Positions 7,382 through 17,061 of a stretch of 50,208 nt of DNA are shown piece after piece. Below the pieces are notes generated by a model. That model was given only the letters and a program-made list of their open reading frames with translations, was not told where the DNA came from and searched no databases. This DNA is from Mesorhizobium sp. ORS 3324 (lineage in GTDB: Bacteria > Pseudomonadota > Alphaproteobacteria > Rhizobiales > Rhizobiaceae), in assembly GCA_000824825.2 (NCBI GenBank), contig LM655194.1:631-50838 (forward strand). The letters are read 5' to 3'. Each line of letters opens with the position of its first letter. Within the stretch, counting starts at the first letter, position 1. A program made the position numbers and the translations under genes.

Positions 7382-10192
7382 ATGACCGCAGGACCCATTC
7401 CCTTCTCGGCCCGCCATATCGGCCCGGGCCTCAACGATGTCAGAGCTATGCTGGCAACCATCGGCGTCCCGTCCGTCGAGACGCTGATCAGCCAGGCCGT
7501 GCCGAAGTCGATCCGGCTGGACCGGCCGCTGGCCCTGCCGGCGTCGTCGAGCGAAGCGGAGGCGCTGGCGGAACTGTCGGCCAAGATGGCCGGCAACACG
7601 GTGCTGAAGAGCTTCATCGGCGCCGGCTATCACGGCGTCCACGTGCCGCCGGTCATCCAGCGAAACATGTTCGAGAACCCCGCCTGGTACACGGCTTACA
7701 CGCCCTACCAGGCCGAGATCAGCCAGGGCCGCCTGGAAATGCTGTTCAATTTCCAGACCCTGGTCACCGAACTGACCGGACTGCCGGTGGCGTCGGCCTC
7801 GCTCCTCGATGAGGCGACCGCGGTTGCCGAAGCGGTCGGGATTGCGCTCCGCCACCACCGCGACAAGCGCACCAAGGTAGCGCTTGCCGGCACGCCGCAT
7901 CCGCAGACGCTGGATGTCGTGCGCACCCGTGCCGAGCCGCTCGGCACCGAGGTCGACGGCGAGACGATCGACGACAACACCGCCGCGCTTCTCGTCTCCT
8001 GGCCGGACACCTTCGGCGTCTATGGCGACCACAAGGCGGCGATCGAAAAGGCCCGTGTCGCCGGCGCGCTGGTCGTCTTCATCGCCGATCCGCTCGCGCT
8101 CACGCTGACCGACTCTCCGGCGAAGCTCGGCGCCGATATCGCCGTCGGTTCGATGCAGCGCTTCGGCGTGCCGATGGGCTTTGGCGGCCCGCACGCCGCC
8201 TATTGCGCCGTCTCGGACAAGCTCACTCGTCTGATGCCCGGCCGCCTCGTCGGCCAGTCGACCGACACCAAGGGCCGCCCGGGCTACCGGCTGGCGCTGC
8301 AGACGCGCGAGCAGCACATCCGCCGCGACAAGGCGACCTCCAACATCTGCACGGCACAGGCGCTGCTCGCCAACATGGCGACGGCCTATGCGATCTGGCA
8401 CGGCCCTAGCGGACTGCAGGCCATCGCCGGGCGCGTCCACACGCTTGCCAATCGCCTTGCGGCGGGGCTGAAGGCATCGGGCGTTGCCGTCCTCGGCGCG
8501 CAGCGCTTCGACACGGTGACGGCCGAAGTGAAAGGCAAGGCCGCGGCAATAGCCGCGGCCGCCGAAAAGACCGGCCGGCTGCTGCGCGTCATCGATGCCG
8601 ACCGCGTTAGCATCGCCTTCGACGAGACATCGACGGACGCCGATCTGGAGGCGATCGCAAACTTGTTCGGCGCCAAGCCGGGCGCTGCGGAAGGCGGCTC
8701 CATGCCGGGCACCCTCCGCGGCAAGGAGTTCCTCACCCAGCCGGTCTTCCACGAGAACCGCTCCGAGACCGAGATGATGCGCTTCCTGCGCCGGCTGGCC
8801 GACAAGGACCTCGCGCTCGATCGCGCGATGATCCCGCTAGGCTCCTGCACCATGAAGCTCAACGCCGCCGCCGAGATGATGCCGGTGAGCTGGCCGAGCG
8901 TCGCCAACCTGCATCCCTTCGCGCCCGCCGGCCATTCGGCCGGTTACCGCGCCATGATCGGCGACCTCGAAGCCTGGCTCTCGGAGATCACCGGCTTCGA
9001 CGCCGTGACCTTGCAGCCCAATGCCGGCAGCCAGGGCGAATACGCCGGCCTGCTCGCCATACGCGCCTATCACCGCTCGCGCGGCGAAGGCCATCGTACC
9101 GTCTGCCTGATCCCGTCGTCGGCGCACGGCACCAATCCGGCAAGTGCCGCCATGGCCGGCATGAGCGTGGTGGTGGTGGGCTGCACCGAGGACGGCAACA
9201 TCGACATCGAGGACCTCAAGGCTAAGGCGGCCGGGCATTCGAAGGACCTTGCGGCGCTGATGTTCACCTATCCGTCGACGCACGGCGTCTATGAGGAAGG
9301 CGCGCGCGACCTCTGCGCCATTGTCCATGAGCATGGCGGCCAGGTCTATTTCGACGGCGCCAACCTCAACGCGCTGGTCGGCCTCGCCCGTCCGGGCGAT
9401 ATCGGCGCCGATGTCTGCCACATGAACCTGCACAAGACCTTCTGCATTCCGCATGGCGGCGGCGGGCCGGGTGTCGGTCCGATCGGCGTCAAGGCGCATC
9501 TCAAGCCTTATCTGCCGGGCCACGTGACTGAAGGCACGACCCATGCCGTGGCGGCGGCGCCATTCGGCAGCGCCTCGATCCTGCCAATCACCTGGATGTA
9601 CATCCGCATGATGGGCGCTTCCGGCCTGAAGCAGGCGACGGAGACGGCGATCGTCTCCGCCAACTACATCGCGACCCGGCTCGCGCCGCACTTCCCGCTG
9701 CTTTACAAGGGCAGGCACGATCGCATCGCCCATGAGTGCATCCTGGATACCCGGGTGCTGAAGGAGAGCGCCGGCATCAGCGTCGACGATATCGCCAAGC
9801 GCCTGATCGACTACGGCTTCCACGCGCCGACCATGTCGTTCCCGGTTGCCGGCACGCTGATGGTCGAGCCGACCGAGTCCGAGCCCAAGCGCGAGCTCGA
9901 CCGCTTCTGCGAGGCGATGGTTGCGATCGCCGGCGAGGCGGCGAAGGTGGCGAAGGGCGAATGGCCGCTCAACGACAATCCGCTGGTCAACGCCCCGCAC
10001 ACCGCGGCCGAAGCACTCGCCGGCGAGTGGAAGCATCCCTACTCGCGGCTCGAGGCAGCCTATCCGGCGGGTGACGCCGATCTGGCGGCAAAGTACTGGC
10101 CGCCGGTTTCGCGCATCGACAATGTCGCAGGCGACCGCAACCTAGTCTGCTCGTGCCCGCCGCTGACGGAATATCTCGGCGCCGCCGAGTAG
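7382..10192 (+). CDS. gcvP: Glycine dehydrogenase (decarboxylating), glycine cleavage system P protein
   Basis: A 936-residue pyridoxal-phosphate enzyme of the single-chain (not split P1/P2) type, which decarboxylates glycine and loads the aminomethyl group onto GcvH. The PLP lysine is Lys685 in [20 protein letters not shown]. The N-terminal half begins with the expected [17 protein letters not shown], and the duplicated fold is seen in the two halves with [15 protein letters not shown] near residue 485. The start ATG 7382 lies 16 bases after gcvH, with an AGGA site nearby. It is the last gene of the operon. Downstream, the convergent diguanylate cyclase gene ends in a strong hairpin. Confidence 0.97.
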   Translation: MTAGPIPFSARHIGPGLNDVRAMLATIGVPSVETLISQAVPKSIRLDRPLALPASSSEAEALAELSAKMAGNTVLKSFIGAGYHGVHVPPVIQRNMFENPAWYTAYTPYQAEISQGRLEMLFNFQTLVTELTGLPVASASLLDEATAVAEAVGIALRHHRDKRTKVALAGTPHPQTLDVVRTRAEPLGTEVDGETIDDNTAALLVSWPDTFGVYGDHKAAIEKARVAGALVVFIADPLALTLTDSPAKLGADIAVGSMQRFGVPMGFGGPHAAYCAVSDKLTRLMPGRLVGQSTDTKGRPGYRLALQTREQHIRRDKATSNICTAQALLANMATAYAIWHGPSGLQAIAGRVHTLANRLAAGLKASGVAVLGAQRFDTVTAEVKGKAAAIAAAAEKTGRLLRVIDADRVSIAFDETSTDADLEAIANLFGAKPGAAEGGSMPGTLRGKEFLTQPVFHENRSETEMMRFLRRLADKDLALDRAMIPLGSCTMKLNAAAEMMPVSWPSVANLHPFAPAGHSAGYRAMIGDLEAWLSEITGFDAVTLQPNAGSQGEYAGLLAIRAYHRSRGEGHRTVCLIPSSAHGTNPASAAMAGMSVVVVGCTEDGNIDIEDLKAKAAGHSKDLAALMFTYPSTHGVYEEGARDLCAIVHEHGGQVYFDGANLNALVGLARPGDIGADVCHMNLHKTFCIPHGGGGPGVGPIGVKAHLKPYLPGHVTEGTTHAVAAAPFGSASILPITWMYIRMMGASGLKQATETAIVSANYIATRLAPHFPLLYKGRHDRIAHECILDTRVLKESAGISVDDIAKRLIDYGFHAPTMSFPVAGTLMVEPTESEPKRELDRFCEAMVAIAGEAAKVAKGEWPLNDNPLVNAPHTAAEALAGEWKHPYSRLEAAYPAGDADLAAKYWPPVSRIDNVAGDRNLVCSCPPLTEYLGAAE

Positions 10193-10207
10193 CGGCCAAC
10201 GAGCTGT

Positions 10208-11383
10208 TCAGGCGGTTTTCAGGGCCGGCCCGGCATCATCGGGCCGGCCCTCCTTGTGCTGGGCGATGACGCGGTTGCGCCCAGCGCGCTTGGCCGCGTA
10301 GAGCGCGGCATCGGCCTCGGCCAGAACCTCGTCCAGGGTCCGGCCCTCGACCGCCCCGAATCCCACGCCGCCGCTGACGCTGCTGCGCAGCGGGCCGCGA
10401 TGAGTCGGAACGATTTCGGTGCCGAAAGCGACACCGATCCTGCTTGCCATGTCATGCGCCTTTTCCGGTGTCATGCGCGAGATCACGAGCGCGAATTCCT
10501 CGCCGCCCAGCCGGAAGGCGTCGATACCGGACCTGCCGTATTTCTTGATCACCGCCGCGAAGCGGCAAAGCACCTGATCGCCGACAGGATGGCCGAAAAC
10601 GTCGTTGGTCGTCTTGAAGTGGTCGAGGTCGAACATCGCGACCGCCATGAACGGACCGAAGCTGCGATCGCCGTAAAGCTCGTTGAGCGCCCTGCGGTTC
10701 ATCAGGCCGGTCAAGGGATCGGTCATCGTCTCGGCCTTGAGCTCGATCTGCGCCTGCAGATGGTGCAGCGAAAGCGTCAGCGCGCCGAGGCCGGTCATGC
10801 AGGCGACCGCGACGACGGAGTTCAACCGCTCGGCCCAGTTGTCGGGCGCGGCGCCAAGGACCCATTGCCCGTGGACGAGCAGCTCCAGGCCGCACAGCGC
10901 GAAGGACACGCCGCAGGCGCCGCTGAGGAACGAGACGACGAGCAGGATCCGGCGATCGTGATCCCCCTTCATCCAGAACATCGTTCCGATCGCCGCGAGC
11001 AACGCCGTCACGGCTGAATAGGTGATCTGGAAGCCGACGCCGTCGAAGCCGAGAAAAGTGACGATCGCGCATGCAGCCATCGCAGCAAGCGTCGGCACGA
11101 CGGCGCGGCGGTAATCGCCAAAGCCAAGATATTGCATGGCTGAAAGGCAGATGATGAGAAACCCCGAACTGAGCAGCGCAAGCACGACCTGGCAGAGCCA
11201 GGGGCTGGCGTCCTTCGTGTAGCGCCAGAACAGGACGACATGCGCAACCAGCACGAGCATGCCGCAGGCAACCGTGAGGACGAAACGCGCCCGCGGCGCG
11301 GTGAACCAGATCGCAAGCAGGGTGACGCTGAGGCAAGCGCCAGACAGCGCCGCCGCAAGCAGGAGCGAGCTGAAATCCAACAT
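10208..11383 (-). CDS. Membrane-anchored diguanylate cyclase (GGDEF domain)
   Basis: A 391-residue protein with an N-terminal membrane sensor of about six to seven helices (residues 5-205) and a GGDEF domain from about residue 218. The domain opens with TDPLTGLMNRRALNE, contains MFDLDHFKTTNDVFGHPVGD (metal and substrate contacts) and the active GGEEF at 293-297. It should therefore synthesise cyclic di-GMP. At the usual inhibitory I-site position (RxxD) the sequence is RSGI, so product inhibition may be lost. It sits just downstream of the pilus cluster on the same strand; c-di-GMP often controls attachment, but a direct link is not shown. ATG 11383 is the only plausible start. Confidence 0.92.
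   Translation of the reverse strand: MLDFSSLLLAAALSGACLSVTLLAIWFTAPRARFVLTVACGMLVLVAHVVLFWRYTKDASPWLCQVVLALLSSGFLIICLSAMQYLGFGDYRRAVVPTLAAMAACAIVTFLGFDGVGFQITYSAVTALLAAIGTMFWMKGDHDRRILLVVSFLSGACGVSFALCGLELLVHGQWVLGAAPDNWAERLNSVVAVACMTGLGALTLSLHHLQAQIELKAETMTDPLTGLMNRRALNELYGDRSFGPFMAVAMFDLDHFKTTNDVFGHPVGDQVLCRFAAVIKKYGRSGIDAFRLGGEEFALVISRMTPEKAHDMASRIGVAFGTEIVPTHRGPLRSSVSGGVGFGAVEGRTLDEVLAEADAALYAAKRAGRNRVIAQHKEGRPDDAGPALKTA
10221..10251. terminator. Perfect hairpin between gcvP and dgc, inside the 3' end of the cyclase gene
   Basis: AGGGCCGGCCCG (10221-10232) and CGGGCCGGCCCT (10240-10251) form a perfect 12-bp stem with a 7-base loop. It lies within the last codons of the minus-strand cyclase gene and about 30 bases beyond the gcvP stop. 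There is no U-run on either side; a bidirectional termination role is inferred from the convergent arrangement. Confidence 0.45.
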
Positions 11384-11441
11384 CGTTGAAGAACTGCCTC
11401 TAAGAGAGTCGCCGCTACCGTATATTGTAAATCGTTAACGT

Positions 11442-11464
11442 CCGCCGAAAACCATTTTCGGCGG
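11442..11464 (-). terminator. Hairpin between the pilus cluster and the diguanylate cyclase gene
   Basis: CCGCCGAAAA (11442-11451) and TTTTCGGCGG (11455-11464) form a perfect 10-bp stem with a 3-base CCA loop. It lies downstream of the TPR lipoprotein gene and upstream of the cyclase gene, both on the minus strand. No clear U-run follows, so termination is likely but not certain. Confidence 0.45.
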
Positions 11465-11552
11465 GCATGTCGACTTGACTTCAATACAGGGTTTACAAAG
11501 CGTCGACTTGGCGGCAAAGATTTCGGGCAGGTATCACCACTCGGAAACTCGA

Positions 11553-12026
11553 TCAGCTCTTGTCGAGCAGCGCGAGATTGGCATTGACCACGGTCTGGTC
11601 GGCCAAGCCGGACTTGGCTTCGAGCAGCAGCGCCCTTGCCTTCTTCTTGTTGCCGCGCAGCAGCTGCGAATAGCCCATATTGTTGACGATCTGCGGCTTG
11701 CGGCCGGCGACCCTCAGCAGCTGGGCATAGGCGCGGTCGGCAAAGTCAAAACGGCCGAGCTCGTCATAGGAGGCGGCCAGCCCCATCCAGGCTTCCGCAT
11801 TGTCGGCCTTGAGCTCCACCGCCTTCCGGAAATGCTGTTCGGCAAGGCCGAAATTCGCCTCGCGGAACTGCGCCTTGCCCTCCGCCAGGTCGGCGGCGCT
11901 GACATCCTTGGTCGTTGGCTGGATTGCGGTGGTCTTGGTTGTGTCGACTTTGTTGTTCGTCGTGCAGCCGGTGATGATCAAGACGGCTGCCAACGCCGCC
12001 GCTGCCGTGGGAAGTCTGTGACGCAT
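11553..12026 (-). CDS. TPR lipoprotein of the Tad/Cpa pilus cluster (TadD-like)
   Basis: A 157-residue lipoprotein. The signal peptide ends in LIITGC (Cys21 lipidated), followed by a Thr-rich linker and about three tetratricopeptide repeats, for example ANFGLAEQHFRKAVELKADN and AEAWMGLAASYDELGRFDFA. TadD-type TPR lipoproteins accompany Tad secretion genes and are thought to help place or stabilise the secretin. It lies 178 bases after tadC on the same strand, so it may be in the same transcript or have its own promoter. The assignment rests on TPR content, lipobox and position. Confidence 0.8.
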   Translation of the reverse strand: MRHRLPTAAAALAAVLIITGCTTNNKVDTTKTTAIQPTTKDVSAADLAEGKAQFREANFGLAEQHFRKAVELKADNAEAWMGLAASYDELGRFDFADRAYAQLLRVAGRKPQIVNNMGYSQLLRGNKKKARALLLEAKSGLADQTVVNANLALLDKS

Positions 12027-12204
12027 GCCCCTGCCCCATCGCCCGATTTGCCGGGTCGTTCTTCAGCAGGGACCATAAGGCACAGCGATTAAGCTTCAGT
12101 GCCGAAATGCGGCTAAATTTTCGTTGTGGGCAAAGGATGCGTTAACCAATACGTCGCGAGGCTTGAGACAGGTCAGGCCGGCATCGCCCGAATATCGACA
12201 TGCC

Positions 12205-13167
12205 TCAGTGCGCCGTCAGCTTCACGATGATGGGAATAATGGCGACCATCAGCACCACCGGCAGGATGCAGACCGTCACCGGCACCGACATCTTGGCCGG
12301 CAAGGCGTGCGCCTTCTCCTCGGCAAGCGACATGCGTTTGTGGCGCATTTCATCGGAAAACACGCGCAGCGCGCCCGACAGGCTGGTGCCGAGCTCCTTG
12401 GATTGCTGCAGCAGCGTGGCGAAGGAGCGTACCTCGTCGAGGCTGAGGCGGTCGGCGAGCGCCTTCAGCGCATCGTCGAGGCTGCGGCCTGCTCTCAGCT
12501 CCAGCGACACCAACTGCAGGTTCTGGCTGAGTGACGGGTAGGTCCTGGCGAGCTCCTTCGAGACGCGCTCGATGCCGGCCTCCATGCTCATGCCGGCATC
12601 GGAGCAGACGATCATCAGGTCCATGAAGTCGGGAAATCCGTTGCGGTACTCACGCATCTTTTCCCGCACCTTCTGCGTCAGCACCAGACCCGGCAGGAAA
12701 TAGCCGGCCGCTCCCGACAGGATGACGAAGGTCCAGCGGCTGGTCATGGTCGACTCGGCACTGGCCGCCCAATGGTTGATCAGGAACGCGGCGAGCGCTG
12801 CGCCCACCAGCGCGGCAAAACGGATCAGAAAGAACATGCCGACGGCGCGCGGCTCCATGTAGCCGGCCTGGATGAGCTTCATGCGCAGCCGCGCGACGTT
12901 CTCCGGATCGCTCTTGGCGTAGAATTCCTGCGCCCGCTTTACCGCCTTCTCGCGCACGGCGTTTGTGTTCTTCCTGGGCGCCTGCTCCGCTTGCTCGACC
13001 GGATGGCTGACCTCGACCTTCAGCCGGCGCTTGACCTCGTTGCGATCGCCCTTGGCCACGACCAGCGGCCAGGCCATCGCGCCGCCGCCCAATACCAGCA
13101 GCAGCACCGCCACCGGCATCGGCGATGTCGGCGCAAGCGAGGCGAGCAAGCGGATGATGTCTTCCAT
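12205..13167 (-). CDS. tadC: Tad pilus inner-membrane platform protein TadC
   Basis: A 320-residue GspF-family membrane protein. There are hydrophobic segments at residues 15-35, 105-130, 135-158 and 292-315, with the cytoplasmic type II secretion F-like domain between. That domain carries FPDFMDLMIVCSDAGMSMEA and LRAGRSLDDALKALADR, typical of TadC. With TadB it forms the membrane base on which the CpaF ATPase acts to assemble Flp pili. It starts one base after the tadB stop, indicating translational coupling. The start ATG 13167 gives MEDIIRLLASLAP. Confidence 0.93.
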   Translation of the reverse strand: MEDIIRLLASLAPTSPMPVAVLLLVLGGGAMAWPLVVAKGDRNEVKRRLKVEVSHPVEQAEQAPRKNTNAVREKAVKRAQEFYAKSDPENVARLRMKLIQAGYMEPRAVGMFFLIRFAALVGAALAAFLINHWAASAESTMTSRWTFVILSGAAGYFLPGLVLTQKVREKMREYRNGFPDFMDLMIVCSDAGMSMEAGIERVSKELARTYPSLSQNLQLVSLELRAGRSLDDALKALADRLSLDEVRSFATLLQQSKELGTSLSGALRVFSDEMRHKRMSLAEEKAHALPAKMSVPVTVCILPVVLMVAIIPIIVKLTAH

Positions 13168-13168
13168 C

Positions 13169-14134
13169 TCAGAACCTGAAATTCGACATCTTGAACATGA
13201 TGGCGTTGCCGAGCAGCAGCCAGACGATCGAGCCGCCCAGCATGTACCAGGTCTTCGGCACGCCCCAGACGTCCCGATAGAACTGCGGCATGAGCACCAT
13301 GATGGCGGTGAACAGAAGCACCGGCACCGCGGTCAGGATGTAGGCCGATATGCGGCCTTCGGTCGAAATGGCGCGCACCTTGCGGCGCAGCTTGCCACGC
13401 TCGCGGATTGTCGTCGACAGCCCGTCCAGGATCTCGCGCAGATTGCCGCCGGAGCTGCTCTGGATCGACACGGCGGTGACGAAGAGCGGCAGGTCTTCGT
13501 GGCCGACCCGGTCGAACAGGTTGTTGAGCGCCGAAACCAGGTCGGAGCCATAGGTCACCTCGTCGGCCACGACGCCGAACTCGGTACCGATCGGATCGGC
13601 CATCTCGCGCGCCACCATCGAGATCGCCACCGGTACTGGATGACCGGCCTTGAGGCCGCGCGTGATCAGCTCCAGCGCTTCCGGCAACTGCACGCCGAAG
13701 CGCTTATGCCTGCGCTTGCGCAAAAAACGCATCGCCATCACCGGCAGCAGCGGCGCAAGCACCAGGAACAGGACCAGGCCGAACAGCAAAGGCAGGCCGT
13801 ACCAGACGGCCAGAAGCGCCAGCACCAAAGCCACTCCCGACGTGATCATGAGGAATCTGGGCAGCGGCATGATCATGCCGGACTGCGTGCGCAAGACGCG
13901 AAAGGTGTCGAGGGAAAACACCGACCTCGCGCCTTCGACGCCGCGCTCCTTGCGCAGCTGGATCAGCACCTGCTCCTGGCTGATCTTGTTTTCGGCCAGC
14001 TTCATGCGCCGGTTGATCGCCGTGCGCTTGTCGCTGCGGCCGGCATAGAGCAGGTAGCAGCCTTCGGCGATCATGATGCCGGTGAGCGCCGCCGCGGCGT
14101 AGACGGCGTAGATCGGGCTGAACCCCTCGAACAC
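13169..14134 (-). CDS. tadB: Tad pilus inner-membrane platform protein TadB
   Basis: A 321-residue GspF-family membrane protein. An N-terminal helix at residues 8-30 and paired helices at 92-135 precede the cytoplasmic F domain, which contains LPEALELITRGLKAGHPVPV and SIQSSSGGNLREILDGLS. Two C-terminal helices follow (residues 263-312). This is the partner of TadC. It starts three bases after cpaF ends, in the conserved order cpaF-tadB-tadC. The missing pilin gene does not affect this assignment. Confidence 0.93.
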   Translation of the reverse strand: MFEGFSPIYAVYAAAALTGIMIAEGCYLLYAGRSDKRTAINRRMKLAENKISQEQVLIQLRKERGVEGARSVFSLDTFRVLRTQSGMIMPLPRFLMITSGVALVLALLAVWYGLPLLFGLVLFLVLAPLLPVMAMRFLRKRRHKRFGVQLPEALELITRGLKAGHPVPVAISMVAREMADPIGTEFGVVADEVTYGSDLVSALNNLFDRVGHEDLPLFVTAVSIQSSSGGNLREILDGLSTTIRERGKLRRKVRAISTEGRISAYILTAVPVLLFTAIMVLMPQFYRDVWGVPKTWYMLGGSIVWLLLGNAIMFKMSNFRF

Positions 14135-14137
14135 CGG

Positions 14138-15559
14138 CTACTCCTGCGGCCGGCCGGGCTCGAAATATTTGCCCGGAAATTCGATGCCCATGTTGCGCAG
14201 GTCCTCGAGGAAGCGCGGGCGTATGCCAGTAGCCTCGAAATGGCCGACGATCTTGCCGTCGGCCTCCATTCCGGTGCGCACGAAGCGGAATATCTCCTGC
14301 ATCTGGATGACGTCGCCCTCCATGCCCGTCACCTCGGCGACGCTGGTCACCTTGCGTTTGCCGTCGGACAGGCGCGTGAGCTGCACGATGATGTCGAGAG
14401 CGCTGGCGATCTGGCTGCGGATCGACTGCACCGTCATCGGCATGCCGGTCATGCCGAGCATCTGCTCAAGGCGCGAGATGGCGTCGCGCGGCGTGTTGGC
14501 GTGGATGGTCGCCATCGAGCCTTCATGGCCGGTGTTCATCGCCTGCAGCATGTCGAAAGCCTCCTCGCCGCGGCACTCGCCGAGAATGACGCGGTCGGGC
14601 CGCATGCGCAGCGCGTTCTTGACCAGGTCGCGCTGCTTGAGCTCGCCATGGCCTTCGATGTTGGCTGGGCGCGTTTCCATGCGCGCGACATGCGGCTGCT
14701 GCAATTGCAGCTCGGCGGCGTCCTCGATGGTGATCAGGCGCTCGTCCTCGGGGATGAAGGCCGACAATGCGTTGAGCATCGTTGTCTTGCCGGTGCCGGT
14801 ACCGCCGGAGATGATCGTGGTCTTGCGGGCATGCACGGCCGCCGCGAGCACCTCGGCCATGTTCTGGGTGATGGCGCCGAACTCGACCAGCTTGTGCAGG
14901 CCGAGCTTGTTCTTGGAGAATTTGCGGATCGACACCAGCGGCCCGTCGACGCCGACCGGCCGGATGGCCGCGTTGAAGCGCGAGCCGTCGAGCATGCGGG
15001 CGTCGACCATCGGCTGCGATTCATCGACGCGACGGCCGACAGCTGCGACGATTTTGTTAATGATTCGAAGCAGATGCGCCTCATCCTTGAACGGGATATG
15101 CACCTGCTGCAGCTTGCCCCGCTTTTCGACGAAGCAGTTCTGATGGCCGTTGATCAGGATGTCGTTGATCTCGGGATCCTTGAGCAGGGGCTCCAGCGGG
15201 CCAAGGCCGACCATCTCGTCGACAATGTCGTCGACCAGCGCGTCGAGCTCGGCGGTGTTGATCGCCATCCGCTCCTCGCGCGTCTTTTCGGACACGAAGT
15301 CGTGCACCTGGCGGCGCATCTCGTCCTTCGGCAGGCGCTCCAGCGCGACGAGGTTGATCTCCTCGAGCAGCATGCGGTGGATGCGCACCCGCGCGTCGAG
15401 CACCTTGTTGGCGCTCTTTGCGGGTGCCGCTTCCGGCTTCGGCGGCGCAGGCTTGCGGGTCGTCGGAATGATCACCGCATGGTGCTGGACGGGCGCGGGC
15501 TCGGGCGGGCGCTGCGGGCGGACATCGCGGTTCTGCAGGTTGGAGAAGCGTGTGGTCAT
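14138..15559 (-). CDS. cpaF: Tad/Flp pilus assembly ATPase CpaF (TadA)
   Basis: A 473-residue cytoplasmic secretion ATPase of the type II/IV (VirB11/PilT-like) family. After a Pro/Ala-rich N-terminus, the N-terminal domain (about residues 50-230) contains EPLLKDPEINDILINGHQNC. The Walker A motif is GGTGTGKTT with Lys258, the Asp box is ITIEDAAELQLQQPHVARME, and the Walker B region is DRVILGECRGEEAFDMLQAM, followed by the His box GSMATIHANTPRDA. It powers pilin extension through TadB/TadC. ATG 15559 overlaps the cpaE stop (ATGA), a sign of coupling. Confidence 0.96.
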   Translation of the reverse strand: MTTRFSNLQNRDVRPQRPPEPAPVQHHAVIIPTTRKPAPPKPEAAPAKSANKVLDARVRIHRMLLEEINLVALERLPKDEMRRQVHDFVSEKTREERMAINTAELDALVDDIVDEMVGLGPLEPLLKDPEINDILINGHQNCFVEKRGKLQQVHIPFKDEAHLLRIINKIVAAVGRRVDESQPMVDARMLDGSRFNAAIRPVGVDGPLVSIRKFSKNKLGLHKLVEFGAITQNMAEVLAAAVHARKTTIISGGTGTGKTTMLNALSAFIPEDERLITIEDAAELQLQQPHVARMETRPANIEGHGELKQRDLVKNALRMRPDRVILGECRGEEAFDMLQAMNTGHEGSMATIHANTPRDAISRLEQMLGMTGMPMTVQSIRSQIASALDIIVQLTRLSDGKRKVTSVAEVTGMEGDVIQMQEIFRFVRTGMEADGKIVGHFEATGIRPRFLEDLRNMGIEFPGKYFEPGRPQE

Positions 15560-16770
15560 CCTGCTTTCCTCTTCAGGAAGCCCTTGCCGAGGCCGAACAG
15601 CGACTTCGATTTGACCGTCGTCGCGACCGCCTCCTCAGGCAGGATGATCTTCTTCAGGTCGTTGACGACATTGGCGTTGGGATCGATGTCGTGCAGCGGC
15701 ACGCCGCGGTCGACGGCCTCGCGCACCAGTCGGTAATTGTTGGAGATACCGCCGACGAAATGCTCGCCGAGAATGTCCTGCACGTCGGCCTGCTTGATGC
15801 CGCTGTCGAACATCTTCTGCTCGAAGCGGTTGACGATGACGTTGGGCTTCACTTCCTTGCCGGCCGTCTCGTAGATGGCCTGGATGAGGCGCTGCGTGTG
15901 GCGCAGGCAAGGCACGGTCATCTCGGCGACGATATAGAGCTTGTTGGAGCCGAGAAGCACCGTCTCGGTCCATGGGAACCAGGTGCGCGGCATGTCGATG
16001 ACGACATTGTCGAAATAGGCTGCCACGAGGTCGAGCATGCGCACCACGACATCGGTCTTGAACGAGCGCATTTCCGAGGGGCGCGTGGGTGCCGCGAGCA
16101 CACAAAGTCCGCTCGCATGCTTTGACAGCATCACGTCCAGCAGCTGTCGGTCGAGACGCTCGGGCTGGTTCTCGATTTCGGTGATGTCGAAGCGCGGTTC
16201 GAGGTCGAGATATTCGGCGCAGGCGCCTTGCTGGAAGTTGAGGTCGACCACACAGGTCGAGGCGCCGCGCGTCACCGAATGATGCAGCTGGAAGGCGGTC
16301 TGGAGCGCAAGCGTGGTGGTGCCGACACCGCCGGCGGCCGGCATGAAGGTGTAGATCTGCGACTCGGTGTTTTCCTCCCGCCCCGGCCCTTGCAGCGCGC
16401 GGATGACGGAGCGCACCAGATCGGCGGTGCTGATCGGCTTCACCAGGAAGTCGGCGACCTTGAGCTGCACCAGGATGCGCACCGCCGCCGCGTTGAATTC
16501 CTGCGTGACGACGACCACCGGAATGCGGCCTTCGAGCCGGCGCATGACGCGCTGCAGCGACTCGATCTCCTCGAGCTTGGCCGCATCCATGTCGACGATC
16601 ACCGTGCCGAAATCGGCTTCCAGAACCTCGCCGCGGAGTTCGTTGACGCTCTTCTCCACCGCAACAAGCTCAATCACCTCGGAGGCCGCGAAAGCCGTCC
16701 GCGTGTCCTGCGAGAACGCCCTGTCGGTGGAAACGAGCAGGATCTTCTTGGTCTTGGTGCCCGATGCCAT
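15556..16770 (-). CDS. cpaE: Pilus assembly protein CpaE (ParA/MinD-like ATPase with receiver-like domain)
   Basis: A 404-residue protein. Residues 1-125 form a response-regulator-like domain (ILLVSTDRAFSQDTRTAF, VIVDMDAA, VADFLVKPISTADLVRSVI). The rest is a MinD/ParA ATPase with the deviant P-loop AAGGVGTTTLALQ (Thr where Lys is usual, as often seen in CpaE) and VIDMPRTWFPW. In Caulobacter, CpaE positions the pilus machine at the pole. ATG 16770 is chosen because upstream in-frame sequence is Arg/Pro-rich and runs into the preceding gene. It ends overlapping cpaF by four bases. Confidence 0.93.
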   Translation of the reverse strand: MASGTKTKKILLVSTDRAFSQDTRTAFAASEVIELVAVEKSVNELRGEVLEADFGTVIVDMDAAKLEEIESLQRVMRRLEGRIPVVVVTQEFNAAAVRILVQLKVADFLVKPISTADLVRSVIRALQGPGREENTESQIYTFMPAAGGVGTTTLALQTAFQLHHSVTRGASTCVVDLNFQQGACAEYLDLEPRFDITEIENQPERLDRQLLDVMLSKHASGLCVLAAPTRPSEMRSFKTDVVVRMLDLVAAYFDNVVIDMPRTWFPWTETVLLGSNKLYIVAEMTVPCLRHTQRLIQAIYETAGKEVKPNVIVNRFEQKMFDSGIKQADVQDILGEHFVGGISNNYRLVREAVDRGVPLHDIDPNANVVNDLKKIILPEEAVATTVKSKSLFGLGKGFLKRKAG

Positions 16771-16783
16771 GGCAGTCAATCCG

Positions 16784-17056
16784 TCAGTTGGATGTCGTTG
16801 ATGTCGACGTCTGGGTACCCTTCGTGCTGGCCGGCTGATCCGCGGCGCTGGCAGTGGAGCTGGTGCGCTGAGCCGGGACCAGAAGCCTGGTGTTCTGGAC
16901 GCCGTACTGCCAGGGGTCGACCATCTGCATGGCGGTATTGGACGCTTGCGCATTGCCGGCAGCCGTCGTCACGCCTTCGGTGCGCACATAGTCGTCGCTG
17001 GTGCATCCAGCGAGGGCGCCGGCAAAGAGCAGAGCAATGCAAGGAGCCAGACGCAT
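16784..17056 (-). CDS. Small lipoprotein in the cpaD position of the pilus cluster
   Basis: A 90-residue protein with signal peptide MRLAPCIALLFAGALAGC, lipidation at Cys18, then a Ser/Thr/Gln-rich tail (TASAADQPASTKGTQTSTST). It sits five bases after cpaC and 13 bases before cpaE, where most Cpa clusters encode the longer (about 200-residue) lipoprotein CpaD. No CpaD sequence similarity is evident to me, and the protein is far shorter. It could be a reduced or unrelated replacement serving as pilotin-like partner of the CpaC secretin. The lipobox and tight spacing support it as a real gene. Confidence 0.78.
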   Translation of the reverse strand: MRLAPCIALLFAGALAGCTSDDYVRTEGVTTAAGNAQASNTAMQMVDPWQYGVQNTRLLVPAQRTSSTASAADQPASTKGTQTSTSTTSN

Positions 17057-17061
17057 GGGGC

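Noticed and set aside
12965..15736. A plus-strand open frame of over 900 codons opposite tadB and cpaF
   Set aside because: It is antisense to clearly conserved pilus genes, is rich in Arg, His, Asp and Gln, and has no family motifs. Such frames are a by-product of GC3-rich coding on the other strand.
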